Part shown: positions 9,721 through 19,190 of the stretch, piece after piece
Layout: every line of letters begins with the position of its first letter
How positions within the stretch are numbered: the stretch's first letter is position 1
DNA from: Nitrosomonas communis
Lineage (GTDB): Bacteria; Pseudomonadota; Gammaproteobacteria; Burkholderiales; Nitrosomonadaceae
Assembly (NCBI RefSeq): GCF_001007935.1
Contig: NZ_CP011451.1
Coordinates: 2,852,001-2,916,000 of the forward strand
Direction: 5' to 3'
DNA length: 64,000 nucleotides
Program-made: the position numbers and the translations under genes
The notes under the pieces: generated by a model
Databases searched by the model: none
Told to the model about the DNA's origin: nothing
The model's input: only the letters and a program-made list of their open reading frames with translations

Positions 9721-10185
9721 TTATATTGAGCCATTTTGGCAGCGATTACAAATTCCATGCAGCTCAAGTTGCTGATGGGCCAGGGTAAAGCCAGTGTTTT
9801 GAATGCCGCGCGCGAGCTCCGCCATGACATGCTTTTTGACACCGATCTCTTTAACGCTATGGCAGCGGTCACAAATCAGAAATTGCGGGGTTTCATGTTG
9901 ATGATCACAGGCAATGTGGGCGCAAGCTATATACAGACTGGCCGTTTCAAGCTTATGAACCAGTTTTTCATGAATTAGAAAATCCAGTATGCGGTAAACC
10001 GACATGACCGGCAATGTTTCATTCAACTGCACTTTATATCTTTCCACGATTTCATATGCGGATAGAGGTATCGGGGAACGCAGCAACACGATGAGCACAT
10101 TTTTGCGCTTGGTGGTTAGTTTAACTCCCGCTGATGCGCATGCCTCTTGAGACTTCTGGATGATATGGTCGATATCGACAGTCAT
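9721..10185 (-). CDS. zur: Fur-family zinc uptake regulator Zur
   Basis: A 154-residue Fur-superfamily repressor. The N-terminal winged helix carries LTTKRKNVLIVLL and the DNA-recognition stretch MSVYRILDFLIHEKLVHKLE. The C-terminal dimerisation part has two CxxC pairs (ICDRC and ICNRC) that form the structural zinc site. The H-x-H-rich linker (CAHIACDHQHETPQF) and the genes upstream, a COG0523 metallochaperone and a DUF1826 protein behind a Zur-type box, identify it as Zur rather than Fur. It is the last gene of that leftward operon, so it would be autoregulated; it is now separated from its promoter by an IS in the first gene, which may affect its expression. Confidence 0.88.
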   Translation of the reverse strand: MTVDIDHIIQKSQEACASAGVKLTTKRKNVLIVLLRSPIPLSAYEIVERYKVQLNETLPVMSVYRILDFLIHEKLVHKLETASLYIACAHIACDHQHETPQFLICDRCHSVKEIGVKKHVMAELARGIQNTGFTLAHQQLELHGICNRCQNGSI

Positions 10186-10238
10186 TTCTCACTACTTCCT
10201 GTGATTTAATAAATGATTAAACAGTATTCATTACTGGT

Positions 10239-10910
10239 TCAAGCAAAATCTAAAGTAAGCAGTAGTCGCGTTTCGTTTCTCTCAAGCGCAGGTGAACGAT
10301 GAACTACGCCCTGATCATTCTGTTCTCCCCATCGCTCACCTTTGAATAAAGCAATATCCCCTTCCTGCAAGCTCTGAATTAGGTATTGTTTTGCGAATGC
10401 TTCTGCCTCTTCTTTGGATTCGTTGCAAGCTGCAAGCATAATACGATCAATAGTTTTGTTATCTAACCATTCCGTTCCTTTGCCAGCATAAGTCGTGATC
10501 AAGCGGCAAGGTACTTTGTCCGTATGGAAACGCGGACACATGGTTTTAGTAAGAATATTCAGCCGCAAGCCGACGCTTTCCAAATCAAATAAGAAGGCAA
10601 ACATCTCAACCAGCCAGCTTACATCCTCAATAAAAGCATTAAGCGCGTGATGTTGGGGCAGCCATGTGTTCAAGCGCTCTCTTATGTGCGCTATATTGAT
10701 TGGCTGCGCCAGCTCGAAGCCAACGTATTCTTGCAGCAAATACGCGATAAATTGTTTGATATTGGCACTGAGCACACGCTGCAAAATGCATATTTTGACA
10801 GAGTCATCATAGACTCGCGAAAGTATTTCTGGTTCGTGGCCTACTACGCTTATACTTTGTCTTATTGAAAAATGAGCGGGTAAATCGGTTGATAATGTAG
10901 AGGCGCGCAT
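10239..10910 (-). CDS. DUF1826 protein of the zinc-limitation operon
   Basis: A 223-residue protein of unknown biochemical function. I recognise the DUF1826 family from the internal segment CPRFHTDKVPCRLITTYAGKGTEWL and the C-terminal GDIALFKGERW and VVHRSP. The H-x-D and later H recall the iron site of double-stranded beta-helix oxygenases, but that is only a resemblance. I chose the ATG at 10910, two bases past the upstream gene's stop and with GGAGAG in front, over an in-frame ATG at 10973 that would run into the GTPase gene. DUF1826 genes are known neighbours of COG0523 GTPases and zur, matching this operon and pointing to a job under zinc shortage. Confidence 0.8.
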   Translation of the reverse strand: MRASTLSTDLPAHFSIRQSISVVGHEPEILSRVYDDSVKICILQRVLSANIKQFIAYLLQEYVGFELAQPINIAHIRERLNTWLPQHHALNAFIEDVSWLVEMFAFLFDLESVGLRLNILTKTMCPRFHTDKVPCRLITTYAGKGTEWLDNKTIDRIMLAACNESKEEAEAFAKQYLIQSLQEGDIALFKGERWGEQNDQGVVHRSPALERNETRLLLTLDFA

Positions 10911-11687
10911 ATCAATTTCTCTCCCAAGAAGGAAATGGGTCCTGCAATGTCGTCCAATAATCTTTGCCAGCATTAAATTCGGTATCGGTCAGCAGGCATT
11001 CGTCTAGCCATTGACAGATTGCTTGTTCGTCCAGATTCTGCCCGATAAAGACCAGTTCCTGTCGCATATCCCCAAATGGTTCTACCCACTGCTCATGGAT
11101 TGATGCCAAATAGTCCTCATCCGTGGGCCATTGCTCCTTCGGCACCGCTTTCCAGAACATTCCACCATAACCATAGCGCGCGATACCCCCTGCCTGATTC
11201 CATTGCCCGGCATAATCTGGTCGCGTTGCCAGCCAGAAATAACCTTTCGAGCGTAGCAGTTTTCCCTCTGTCCTGGGTTGGTGAAGAAAATCGTAAAAAC
11301 GTTGAGGATGAAACGGCCTTCTCGCTGTGTAAACAAAGCTGTTGATGCCATATTCCTCTGTTTCCGGAATATGTTCTCCACGTAATTCCTTGAGCCAGCC
11401 CGGCGCTTGCTGGGCACGCTCAAAATTGAATTTATAGGTATTCAGCACTTTGGTTAAATCTACCCGTCCATTTTCAATCAGGATGATCTCAGCTTGCGTA
11501 TTGAGACTGCATAAAATACCACGTAATTTTGTTAACGTGTCTGAAGTCACTAAATCGATCTTATTGATCAGGATAACATCGCTGAACTCTACTTGATCAG
11601 TCAGCAAATCGGCCACACTACGCTCATCTCCCTCTCCAAGGCTCTCCCCCGTCTCTTGCAGTATTTTGGCTTCCTCAAAATCTTTAA

Positions 11688-13027
11688 GGGCACCTCTAAA
11701 AATACCTAAAAAAAGCAAATCAATTCAACCAGGAGGGCAATTTCACTTGATTCTCAAAGTTTTTCTGTCCAATAATTAAATTTTTCTAAATTCAAGGTGA
11801 TTCGGGTTGTTATCTTCTCGTTTTTGCTCCCTTTAAGCCATTTCGGGCGCACTAACCCTATCGAAACTGAAATACCCTTTTCGAATCAGCGTCGCTACAC
11901 GCTTGATGTTATAGACGAGGTTGAGTAAGCCTATTTGTACTTTTGCTCTCCCATAACCTATGGTACGAATCGTGATTCCGCCCAGTTCATTCGTCATCGA
12001 ACCAAACACATGCTCGACTCGTGCACGCACCCGTGATTTCTCTTTGTTACTGGATTTTTGTGCTTGCGTGAGGGGATGATTGCGAGCGCCTTTTTCGTGA
12101 ATCTGACTCGTGTATTTTGAGGTGACCAGACTTTCTTCCTGTGCATTGCTGCGGTATGCTGAGTCCGCATAAATATCTGCGCCTCCCACTTCAGGGGATT
12201 GCAGCACTTCTTCCAAAACCTGACTGTCATGAATTTGCGCTGAAGTAACTTCCCATGTGGTTATCAGCTTGGTATCGCGATCCATATTGACGTGATCTTT
12301 GTAACCATAAAACGATTCGCTGTTCTTCTTCGTCCAACGCGCATCAATGTCTTTTTGCGCCAGTTTGTGGGGATTCTGTCCCCATTCAATCGGAACGGCA
12401 TCTTCTTTAATCATCTTGTTTTCTTCACGTGTATTGCGTTGTTTAGGCACACTCACAAAGGTCGCATCAATGATCTGACCTGACTTCAGTTCTACCTCCA
12501 ACTCTCGTAAACATTCATCGAATTTTGCAAACAGACGATCCATCAGATGGTTCTCTTTTAACTCTTCCCGGAACGACCACATGGTCTTTGCGTCAGGCAC
12601 TACCCCTGCCAGACCAAGTCCCAAAAACCGCATGAAACTCAACCGGTCCCGGACTTGATACTCCAGCCGATCATCCGACAGATTATTCATTCTTTGTAAT
12701 ACCAGCATTTTGAATAGCATCACCCGATCAAAGGGTTTGCGGCCTGCTTCACTTTTCCGGGGCTTCGTCGTTGTCTCTGCAAGAAGATCAGCGAATAGAT
12801 TCCAATCGATTATGCGATTCAGCTCTTCAAGCGGATCATTTAACTTACTTAGCTGAGCATATCGATTGTCAAGGTCAAAAAAACCGAGTTGCATGGTGAG
12901 GACTCATATCGGGGAGCATAATCTCATTATTATACATTTGAAACAACGTGTTATCCTGGACAAATCAAGAAAATACTACTTTCTCCTAACGCGCCTCATT
13001 TTATAGCTTGAATTTTTAGAGGTGCCC
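11688..13027 (-). mobile_element. Complete IS5-family insertion sequence (1340 bp)
   Basis: The ends are 16-base perfect inverted repeats, GGGCACCTCTAAAAAT at 11688-11703 and its complement at 13012-13027. The target TTAA is duplicated at 11684-11687 and 13028-13031. It carries one intact transposase gene and looks capable of movement. The same terminal repeat bounds the 140-base element at 43386-43525. Confidence 0.95.
11833..12894 (-). CDS. IS5-family DDE transposase
   Basis: A 353-residue intact transposase of the IS5 group. An N-terminal helical DNA-binding part (KPFDRVMLFKMLVLQRMNNL) is followed by the DDE catalytic core: first Asp in IIDATFVSVP, second in IYADSAYRS, and Glu in VRARVEHVFGSMT. 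It fills most of the 1340-base element, is read on the same strand as the gene it interrupts, and has no frameshift. Besides moving its own element it could act in trans on the 140-base MITE that shares its ends. Confidence 0.93.
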   Translation of the reverse strand: MQLGFFDLDNRYAQLSKLNDPLEELNRIIDWNLFADLLAETTTKPRKSEAGRKPFDRVMLFKMLVLQRMNNLSDDRLEYQVRDRLSFMRFLGLGLAGVVPDAKTMWSFREELKENHLMDRLFAKFDECLRELEVELKSGQIIDATFVSVPKQRNTREENKMIKEDAVPIEWGQNPHKLAQKDIDARWTKKNSESFYGYKDHVNMDRDTKLITTWEVTSAQIHDSQVLEEVLQSPEVGGADIYADSAYRSNAQEESLVTSKYTSQIHEKGARNHPLTQAQKSSNKEKSRVRARVEHVFGSMTNELGGITIRTIGYGRAKVQIGLLNLVYNIKRVATLIRKGYFSFDRVSAPEMA

Positions 13028-13513
13028 TTAAGAAAATTGACCGCATCAACTACGGTGACCATGGTATCCAGCCGCGCGATATCGGATAGGCTGACACCGT
13101 TTTCATCTGCAAAGGTAAACGTCTCTGCAATCGGCAATGGCTCAGAGATGCCCGTCGACTCGATCACCAGATAATCAAACTTCTTCTCTGCAGCGAGCTT
13201 GCGTACTTCGACCAAGAGATCTTCACGCAATGTACAGCAAATACAACCATTACTCATCTCAACCAATTTTTCTTCGGAGCGGCTGAACGAGATTTCTTTC
13301 TCGATCATCAAGGCATCGATATTGATCTCGCTCATATCGTTCACAATAACTGCCACACGCTGGCCTTGCCGGTTATGAAGAATATGATTCAGCACCGTGG
13401 TTTTCCCTGCACCTAAGAAGCCTGAGAGGATAGTAACGGGTAAGCGGTAGGTCGGTGTATGTGAAGCATTCAGAACGGGCATACAATCTAACTCCAGTGT
13501 TATTTAGTATAAA

Positions 13514-13535
13514 TGATATGATATAACATATCATC
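13514..13535. promoter_or_regulatory. Zur-box palindrome upstream of the COG0523 gene
   Basis: ATGATATG-ATATAA-CATATCAT is an inverted repeat with perfect 8-base arms, 32 bases upstream of the GTPase start. Its TATAACATATC half resembles known proteobacterial Zur sites, and the operon it controls ends in zur. Zinc-dependent repression is inferred. Confidence 0.7.
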
Positions 13536-13563
13536 ATTAAATGACTAATATTTTCTATTTCAT

Positions 13564-14567
13564 TAACGTGAGTTCGACATAAGAATCATCACATCACAAT
13601 TGGAAGAGCTTGAGGGAGGCTGATATTAAGCGAGGGTTTCTTCTCGCGAAAGGGGTAAGCCACCAATCCGGCTATCAGATTAACAACGAAGTTAAATACG
13701 CTGCGATGACGGAAATGGTCAATTTGCGAACTATTCTTCAATTGATCATTGACGGTCTCAATAATCGAGCGTTTACGTAACAGCAGCTTGTCAACAGCGG
13801 CAACAGCTTGTTTTTCATGTTCTTGCGTACATTGGTAACGAGTTGCACACCTTGCTCCCGGAGTTGCTCAAAGAGTGGCCGCGAAAAGTAGCCCTGATAA
13901 CCGCAGAGTTTGCCGAATAAGGAGCGCGTCAACTCGGGTACCGGGTTACGGTCATCCACATTGCCCGCCGTGATTTTGACTCCCAGCAATTCCCCCTGGT
14001 CATTAATGACCAGATGCAACTTGAACCCATAAAACCAATCCACACTGGTCTTTCCCTGAGCAGCAAACTCTGCCATTACTTTATGGGAGGTAATGCGGCG
14101 ATTGTGGCACACGCTGATTTTGGTTGAACCAATGAAGCTGATCCCAACTGCATTGCCCAAAGCGGCTGGTCAGAAAACAGCACAAAGGCACCAGGCTACC
14201 TTGCAATAGCTCAACAAAGCGTTTATAGCTCACCAACCCTGGAAAATAACCCCGCTGATACCTCAACACGTAATTCAGGTAATAGTGCTTAAATGTCCGG
14301 TAGCCGGACAGATGAAACCCCACCATGATGGTCATGATTTCGCTTAGACACAGTACTCCTTGCCGCCGACGCCGTTTCAGCGATGACTCTAATAAGCGCT
14401 GCTCCCAACGCGGCTCAAACTCTTTACAAAATTCGTCATTCGCACAAAAAATCGTTATAGTATTCATGGGAATCTGACTCTCCTCATGATGAAATTCTTT
14501 CCAGAACCACTTCATCATAAGGAATTCAGGTGCCTTTTACAGCTTTTCTTATGTCGAACTCACGTTA
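13564..14567 (-). mobile_element. IS982-family insertion sequence, degenerate
   Basis: A 1004-base element bounded by 20-base inverted repeats starting TAACGTGAGTTCGACATAAG and flanked by CAT on both sides as a possible 3-base duplication. Its transposase is broken. A fragment of a second copy lies at 63796-63886. Confidence 0.85.
13589..14467 (-). pseudogene. IS982-family transposase, frameshifted
   Basis: The coding region starts at the ATG at 14467 and shows IS982 landmarks (LSEIMTIMVGFHLSGYRTFKH, SYKRFVELLQ, then VCHNRRITSHKV and DWFYGFKLHLVINDQGELL). The frame shifts near 14155 and again near 13790, after which [15 protein letters not shown] continues in another frame to a stop at 13589. 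The normally conserved first catalytic Asp in the F-I-D-S-T motif is Gly (FIGST). The copy is dead. Confidence 0.85.
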
Positions 14568-14665
14568 CATAAAGGTTAAAGTTCCGGATTCTCAAACAAC
14601 TTCTCAATCTCAATTAGAAAAAAATCCATTCTTGTTATTAAGATACTCGGCATAATATTTTTTAC

Positions 14666-15397
14666 ATGGAAAAGAATATACCTACTTCTGTTTCTTATGC
14701 CCTGCAGCCTTCATACTGGAGGTACGTGACGATGGCAATCCTTGTGGGCATAGCGTGCTATGTCGCACAAGTGTTTTTCACCCTGCCCGATATTAGTGCC
14801 CTTCGGGCAACAAATCCTGCATCGACAGCACTCATGGATATGCGTGCTGCTGAGACGCAGCAGAAGGGCATAATAAAGCGGCGTATTCAGTTCTGGGTTC
14901 CGTACGAACAGATATCTCCTCATCTAAAATATGCGGTATTAGCAGCGCAGGATGCTACTTTTTTTTCGCGCAAAGGTAGCGACTTAGGCAAGCTGCTTAA
15001 TTACGTTGATATGAATGGAAAGGAAAAGGAACTAACGAACCAGGGAGGAATTACCCTCACACAGCAGTTAGCCAAGAACCTTTATTCTTCATCTTCGGAA
15101 AATCAGTTCTTCAAGTTGCGTGAATTCCTCATCGTCCGGCAGCTCGAAACTGAGCTTAGCAAGCATCGTATTTTTGAGATCTACCTGAATGTGATTGAAT
15201 GGGGTGACGGTATTTGGGGGGCAGAAGCCGCAGCCAGGATGTATTTCAGAACTCCTGCCTTGAAACTAAACCGCGAACAGGCGGCTTTGCTAGCCGCAGC
15301 TATTACCAATTCAAGACTGCCTGCTAATCCATCGAAAAGGCTATTGCGTCGCCAGCAATTCATCCTCGAGCGTATGGATAATGTTGAACTGCCATAA
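14666..15397 (+). CDS. GT51 peptidoglycan transglycosylase-like membrane protein (MtgA type) with altered catalytic motif
   Basis: A 243-residue protein with one N-terminal membrane segment (about residues 20-40) and a periplasmic GT51 glycosyltransferase domain, the size of monofunctional MtgA enzymes that polymerise lipid II. Motif 2 (GGITLTQQLAKNLY) and motif 3 (RQLETELSKHRIFEIYLNVIEWG) are good. Motif 1, normally EDxxFxxHxG with the catalytic Glu, reads QDATFFSRKG: the Glu position is Gln95 (codon CAG at 14948) and the His is Lys. This may be a divergent, catalytically impaired or regulatory paralogue. The gene lies alone between IS elements. Family assignment is firm, activity is doubtful. 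Confidence 0.82.
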   Translation: MEKNIPTSVSYALQPSYWRYVTMAILVGIACYVAQVFFTLPDISALRATNPASTALMDMRAAETQQKGIIKRRIQFWVPYEQISPHLKYAVLAAQDATFFSRKGSDLGKLLNYVDMNGKEKELTNQGGITLTQQLAKNLYSSSSENQFFKLREFLIVRQLETELSKHRIFEIYLNVIEWGDGIWGAEAAARMYFRTPALKLNREQAALLAAAITNSRLPANPSKRLLRRQQFILERMDNVELP

Positions 15398-15771
15398 TCC
15401 AAATGAGCATGATATGCTCTGAAACCATACAAGAATTGACATACAGGCCAGGCTAGCATAAAGGAAGAGGCCTACCAACAGTCGATTCTCCTTTAAAGAC
15501 TCCTGCACAACTCACTTGGTGCCGGGAACGGATCTTGCTTTCCTCCGTTCATGATTCCTCCCTTAAACTCTATCGATAATTTTGGTTTGTTCGTGCTCTG
15601 TGATCTATGCTATTTACGTTGGAATTGCTCTGTGATCGCATTGTATGCAGTAGCGTCAAGGCGCATCCTGAACCCAGGGAGATAAGTTATTGGAAAAATA
15701 AAATATTTTTTATAAATAAGGATATGCGTACAGTCAGATATAGCTGATCCAATATAAAACGAATTAAATGC
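15398..15771. other. Intergenic region before an IS
   Basis: About 370 bases without a credible gene, ending at the left repeat of the next IS. No repeat or RNA was recognised. Confidence 0.4.
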
Positions 15772-16754
15772 GAATTAAGAGCTGAAATAGAAGCCAGTTC
15801 ATCAATAACGTTAAACTATTGAGGAAGACATCACCCGACCTCAATCAATTAAAGTAACCAATGAACTGGCAAGAGCGATTAATAACGATTTATCTCTATG
15901 TTTGCAAGCATTATCAGCAAAATCTTTGGACTTATAGTCAAAGAATGAGTCATTACGCGGATTTAAGTTTTAGCGACGAAGAAGTGATTACTCTCTACCT
16001 GTTCGGTGTAATGGACAAGCATCGAGAGATCAAAGGTATTTATGAGTATGCGGATCGCCATTTACGCGATTGGTTTCCACGACTTCCAGGTTATGTGACT
16101 TATGTGCAGCGCCTGAATCGGGTTGCCGATGTGTTTGCACCCTTATTAGCACTGATTCAGCAGGAACAGGAAACCAGGAATTCCGGGCAAGTCTGGTTGA
16201 CCGATTCATTTCCGGTCATCCTTGTCAGGCAAGGCCACCGGTTTAAAGCGTGTGTAGCTAAACAGTTGGCAGATTCAGGTTATTGCTCAACCAAGAAATT
16301 GTATTATCATGGTGTGCGGGTCCATATCATAGGGCGCCGTCAACCAGGCTCATCGCCGATCCCCGAGTACATCGATGTAACCGGCGCCAGCGACCACGAT
16401 GGCAAAATATTTGATCAGATTCGGCCACAATTGCACAACAATGAGCTGTATGGTGATAAAGCTTATCAACGGCCAGACGCCGAAGAGGTCAGACAAGCCC
16501 AGAATCTGACCGTCTTGACACCGGTTAAAAAACAAAAAGGGCAACACCATCTGGAACCACAGGATCAATGGTTGTCTACAGCGGTGTCTCGCGTTCGGCA
16601 ACCGATTGAAGCCTTATTTGCCTGGATTGAAGAAAAGACAGGCATTGAATGTGCCAGTCAAGTTCGTTCTTATCAAGGGCTTATGGTGCATGTCTTCGGA
16701 AAACTGGCTGCGGCTCTGTTTTTTTGGAATTTTTTACGAGCTAGCTCTTAATTC
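15772..16754 (+). mobile_element. DDE-transposase insertion sequence (983 bp)
   Basis: Bounded by 12-base inverted repeats GAATTAAGAGCT (15772-15783) and AGCTCTTAATTC (16743-16754) around one intact transposase. No target duplication is visible: the right flank is IS1380 tail, the left flank is unrelated, suggesting a deletion next to the element. Confidence 0.8.
15861..16751 (+). CDS. IS transposase, DDE_Tnp_1-like (IS4/IS5/IS982 relatives)
   Basis: A 296-residue intact transposase. The N-terminal part (MSHYADLSFSDEEVITLYLF, then YADRHLRDWFPRLPGYVTYV) and the core (LTDSFPVILVRQ, then YYHGVRVHIIG, ELYGDKAYQ and RQPIEALFAWIEEKTG) give the likely catalytic D, D and E. It resembles transposases related to IS982 and IS5; I cannot fix the family without a database. 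The stop codon lies inside the right terminal repeat. Confidence 0.88.
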   Translation: MNWQERLITIYLYVCKHYQQNLWTYSQRMSHYADLSFSDEEVITLYLFGVMDKHREIKGIYEYADRHLRDWFPRLPGYVTYVQRLNRVADVFAPLLALIQQEQETRNSGQVWLTDSFPVILVRQGHRFKACVAKQLADSGYCSTKKLYYHGVRVHIIGRRQPGSSPIPEYIDVTGASDHDGKIFDQIRPQLHNNELYGDKAYQRPDAEEVRQAQNLTVLTPVKKQKGQHHLEPQDQWLSTAVSRVRQPIEALFAWIEEKTGIECASQVRSYQGLMVHVFGKLAAALFFWNFLRASS

Positions 16755-17115
16755 ACATTTAAGCTGATTAAAATAGGTGCCGCTATGCTACGCAATACCC
16801 GCCGTATTCGTTTTTTACTTGCAAGTAGCTGTCCTTATCAGAAACTATTCTTCCAAGTCGCAGCCAGACTGACTTCTGGATAACTCATTTCCAGGATTAT
16901 GCACCATCGTTTGCCACATAAAATAGCTATGGGGTGGATGGGCTGCGCCTGTCAGCAGAGAAAAACCTCTTTTCTGTCATCATTTCCACCAAAATGTGCA
17001 GAAAAGTGAATTTCATCACAACAAGTTCTGAATAGAAATCCGATTTATCCACTTAAAAAATGAATCTTTGGCAAATTCACACTTATTTTTGATGATTGTG
17101 CAATATCCGGGCTAA
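16755..17115 (+). mobile_element. IS1380-family remnant, copy B (3' tail only)
   Basis: Starts at the TTTAAGCTGATTAAAATAGG part and matches the tails of copies A and C through to GCAATATCCGGGC. Only the last codons of the transposase and the non-coding tail remain. It directly abuts the IS at 15772-16754 on its left and the sigma-factor gene on its right. Confidence 0.8.
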
Positions 17116-17116
17116 A

Positions 17117-17626
17117 TTAAAGAGCATTCTTGCAGTGATTCATTGCTTCATGGATGAGAATATTTGCTAAGGAAGTAGAAATACCCAATTCATCTGCAAT
17201 CATCCGATGCGTATATCCATGTATCCGATAAAGCTCAAAAACCCGTTTTGTACGCTCCGGAAGCTTAGCTAACGCTTCTGCAATCAACTCGAGATGTTGA
17301 CGATTGATTGCATGAGTTTCTGGTGTTCCCGTCAGAGCTGGAACCTGCAACCCCTCCTCGTCTGTTCCAAAAAGCTCTGACTCGAATACATCACGCCTAT
17401 AGTGATCGATAGCCAAATTGCGTACGATCTGAAATAGATAGGCCAATGGCTGTCTAACCTTCTGCGCAGCTGCCATCTCAGTGATTTTGATATAAGCGTC
17501 TTGCACTACATCATCTGATCGTTCCCAGTCGCCTAAAATTTTATACGCTGCCCGGAGTAATTGGGTGCGGTTCGCGATAAACAAGGTGCCTAATCCTTGA
17601 GACCATTTGTCTACTGGCATCATCAT
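17117..17626 (-). CDS. ECF sigma factor, FecI-like
   Basis: A 169-residue extracytoplasmic-function sigma factor. Region 2 (about residues 20-85) has DDVVQDAYIKI and the PLAYLFQIVRNLAIDHYRR stretch; region 4 (about 110-165) has LAKLPERTKRVFELYRIHGYTHRMIADELGIS with its helix-turn-helix. The sequence is FecI-like, a group that drives genes for ferric-siderophore receptors after a signal passed by a FecR partner. No FecR or TonB-dependent receptor gene follows: the gene ends directly at an IS1380 tail, so the partners may have been lost or lie elsewhere. A Fur-like site 45 bases upstream supports iron regulation. Confidence 0.88.
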   Translation of the reverse strand: MMMPVDKWSQGLGTLFIANRTQLLRAAYKILGDWERSDDVVQDAYIKITEMAAAQKVRQPLAYLFQIVRNLAIDHYRRDVFESELFGTDEEGLQVPALTGTPETHAINRQHLELIAEALAKLPERTKRVFELYRIHGYTHRMIADELGISTSLANILIHEAMNHCKNAL

Positions 17627-17670
17627 AAATTTTGATATTCTTATTGTAGCAATGTTAATGAAAATGACTA

Positions 17671-17685
17671 TGATAATTATTTTTA
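17671..17685. promoter_or_regulatory. Fur-like box upstream of the FecI-like sigma gene
   Basis: TGATAAT-T-ATTTTTA matches the 7-1-7 Fur consensus at 12 of 14 positions and lies 45 bases before the start codon. Iron control is inferred. Confidence 0.55.
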
Positions 17686-17773
17686 TTTAAATCTTTATAT
17701 CATCGTTTCTAGCAACCCATTCTTATTTAAATGAATATCCTAAAAAATTAATAATATGAATAAACTTTAATGA

Positions 17774-19105
17774 TCACTTACTGATGCCTTCTGCCAACAA
17801 CTCGCGAGTATCAGCATTCAAACTTACTTGGCCTAATGACAACCGTATAAGTGCAGAAGCAAAGCTAGCAACTCCTTTACCTTTGAATAACAAGCAAGGC
17901 TTACCATGACGTTTGCAAAGCCGTTTTAACTGGTAATAAGCAGCATGGCTGACGCAATCTGTAGGGCAAATAACTGCATCAGCACTATTGATCATTTCTG
18001 GTAAACGAGAAAGCGCATGTTGCTGGCCACCATCATGGTGAGTTAAGCGGATACCCATCTGTTCCGCCAACATACGATATTGCGGGAGTTGGGCAATACG
18101 CCCACCAACACAAACTACGCAGCAATCCTTTAGTTGGGATGTATCATGAGCGTTCGGATGATTACAAGAATCCTTGCAAGAACTATCGGATAAAAGGAAC
18201 CTTTCTAGTGCATCACGTTCGGTGGTCAGTACTTTACACTCATCAATTAAAGCTGCTATTTGGTTATGAGCATCTTGCAGTAATTGATCGAGATTATCAG
18301 CTTGATGAGCAACACTTTTTAATCGCTCATTTTCCATGGATAATTTCATCAAACGCTGCCCCATTTCAGTCATGGTTTTACCAGACTCAATTGCAGACAG
18401 ACGGGCTTTTAACGCGACGATCTCTTTCTGATTATGACGTAAATGCTCGCTTTCGGCCAAAGCCTCCTGAAACCGCAGGCGCAATTTTGCTTCGATCCGC
18501 GAATGGTGTTGTTTCTGGAGTTCCATCGCTGTTTCTAATTCGGCATACTCTTTCTCCAGCTGAGCTAATCTACGAGTATCAGCAGCCTGATTTGCTCCCA
18601 TATGGTGAGAATGCATATGCATATCCGCATAGATTTTTCCTCTGGTATCATCGCTAATTCGTTTGTGCGTCAGAGCGGCCCACAAAGCGCCTGCAATTTC
18701 TCCCTGTACAAAACATTTTTTCCACAGATCGAATACTGCAGCATCTGTTTTAGCAGATTCGAAACGAGTAAGCGCAGTCTGATACTTTGAGTCGAGGTAC
18801 TTCTGAATCGCTTCGGAGGCGGGGTTACGTGTAGCCACACAATTCACTGCTTCGACATGCAATAAAAATACATCGGTTATCGACGCTTCAAAATGAAATC
18901 GCCGGGCAAAACGTATTAACTCATCTTTCGATAAACAGGTGCCCACAATCGGGCAGCGATTAGCTTCTTTAAGCTCCCAAATTTTGCTGCGTTTGATTGG
19001 CGATAATTCAGTTTCAGTGTTTAATTGGGGGATAGGAGCCAAAATCTGATTGTCTGCCAATAAGGGGTCTACTATTGACAGTATCGGCAAGAAAGGTGCA
19101 TTCAT
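17774..19105 (-). CDS. DUF2325 domain protein with central coiled coil
   Basis: A 443-residue cytoplasmic protein of unknown function. Residues about 170-300 are rich in Leu, Glu, Gln and Lys heptads and predict a coiled coil. Residues about 335-430 match DUF2325: VCVGGRIAQLPQYRMLAEQ, then HHDGG, ADAVICPTDCVSHAAYYQLK and CKRHGKPCLLFKGKG. The Cys and His residues there could bind metal. I chose the ATG at 19105, which has GGAGAC upstream, over one at 19213. It lies upstream of the FecI-like sigma gene on the same strand with a 147-base gap, and downstream of a strong Fur-like palindrome, so an iron-related role is likely but unproven. Confidence 0.8.
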   Translation of the reverse strand: MNAPFLPILSIVDPLLADNQILAPIPQLNTETELSPIKRSKIWELKEANRCPIVGTCLSKDELIRFARRFHFEASITDVFLLHVEAVNCVATRNPASEAIQKYLDSKYQTALTRFESAKTDAAVFDLWKKCFVQGEIAGALWAALTHKRISDDTRGKIYADMHMHSHHMGANQAADTRRLAQLEKEYAELETAMELQKQHHSRIEAKLRLRFQEALAESEHLRHNQKEIVALKARLSAIESGKTMTEMGQRLMKLSMENERLKSVAHQADNLDQLLQDAHNQIAALIDECKVLTTERDALERFLLSDSSCKDSCNHPNAHDTSQLKDCCVVCVGGRIAQLPQYRMLAEQMGIRLTHHDGGQQHALSRLPEMINSADAVICPTDCVSHAAYYQLKRLCKRHGKPCLLFKGKGVASFASALIRLSLGQVSLNADTRELLAEGISK

Positions 19106-19190
19106 AGCAAAGCCGTCTCCATTCGTATTAGTTACGTACTCAATCAAGTAAAGCAGAAAAAGAATGATGTTCGAGAGATACACTCCCAGT

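Larger units (their letters stand above)
10912..13482 (-). pseudogene. COG0523 (ZigA/YciC-type) zinc metallochaperone GTPase, split by an IS5-family insertion
   Basis: The N-terminal part (13482 to 13028) has the P-loop GFLGAGKTT, the metal-binding CxCC motif in GCICC and the Walker B ESTGISEP. The C-terminal part (11687 to 10912) has NKID and the CobW C-terminal domain. Between them sits a 1340-base IS flanked by TTAA duplications. Removing the IS and one TTAA joins VDAVNFL to KDFEEAKIL in frame and gives exactly 409 codons, the usual size of the long COG0523 subgroup. The gene was therefore intact before a recent insertion. Family members supply zinc to client enzymes under Zur control; a Zur-like box is 32 bases upstream. 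The N-terminal fragment now ends with foreign residues and is probably inactive. Confidence 0.92.
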
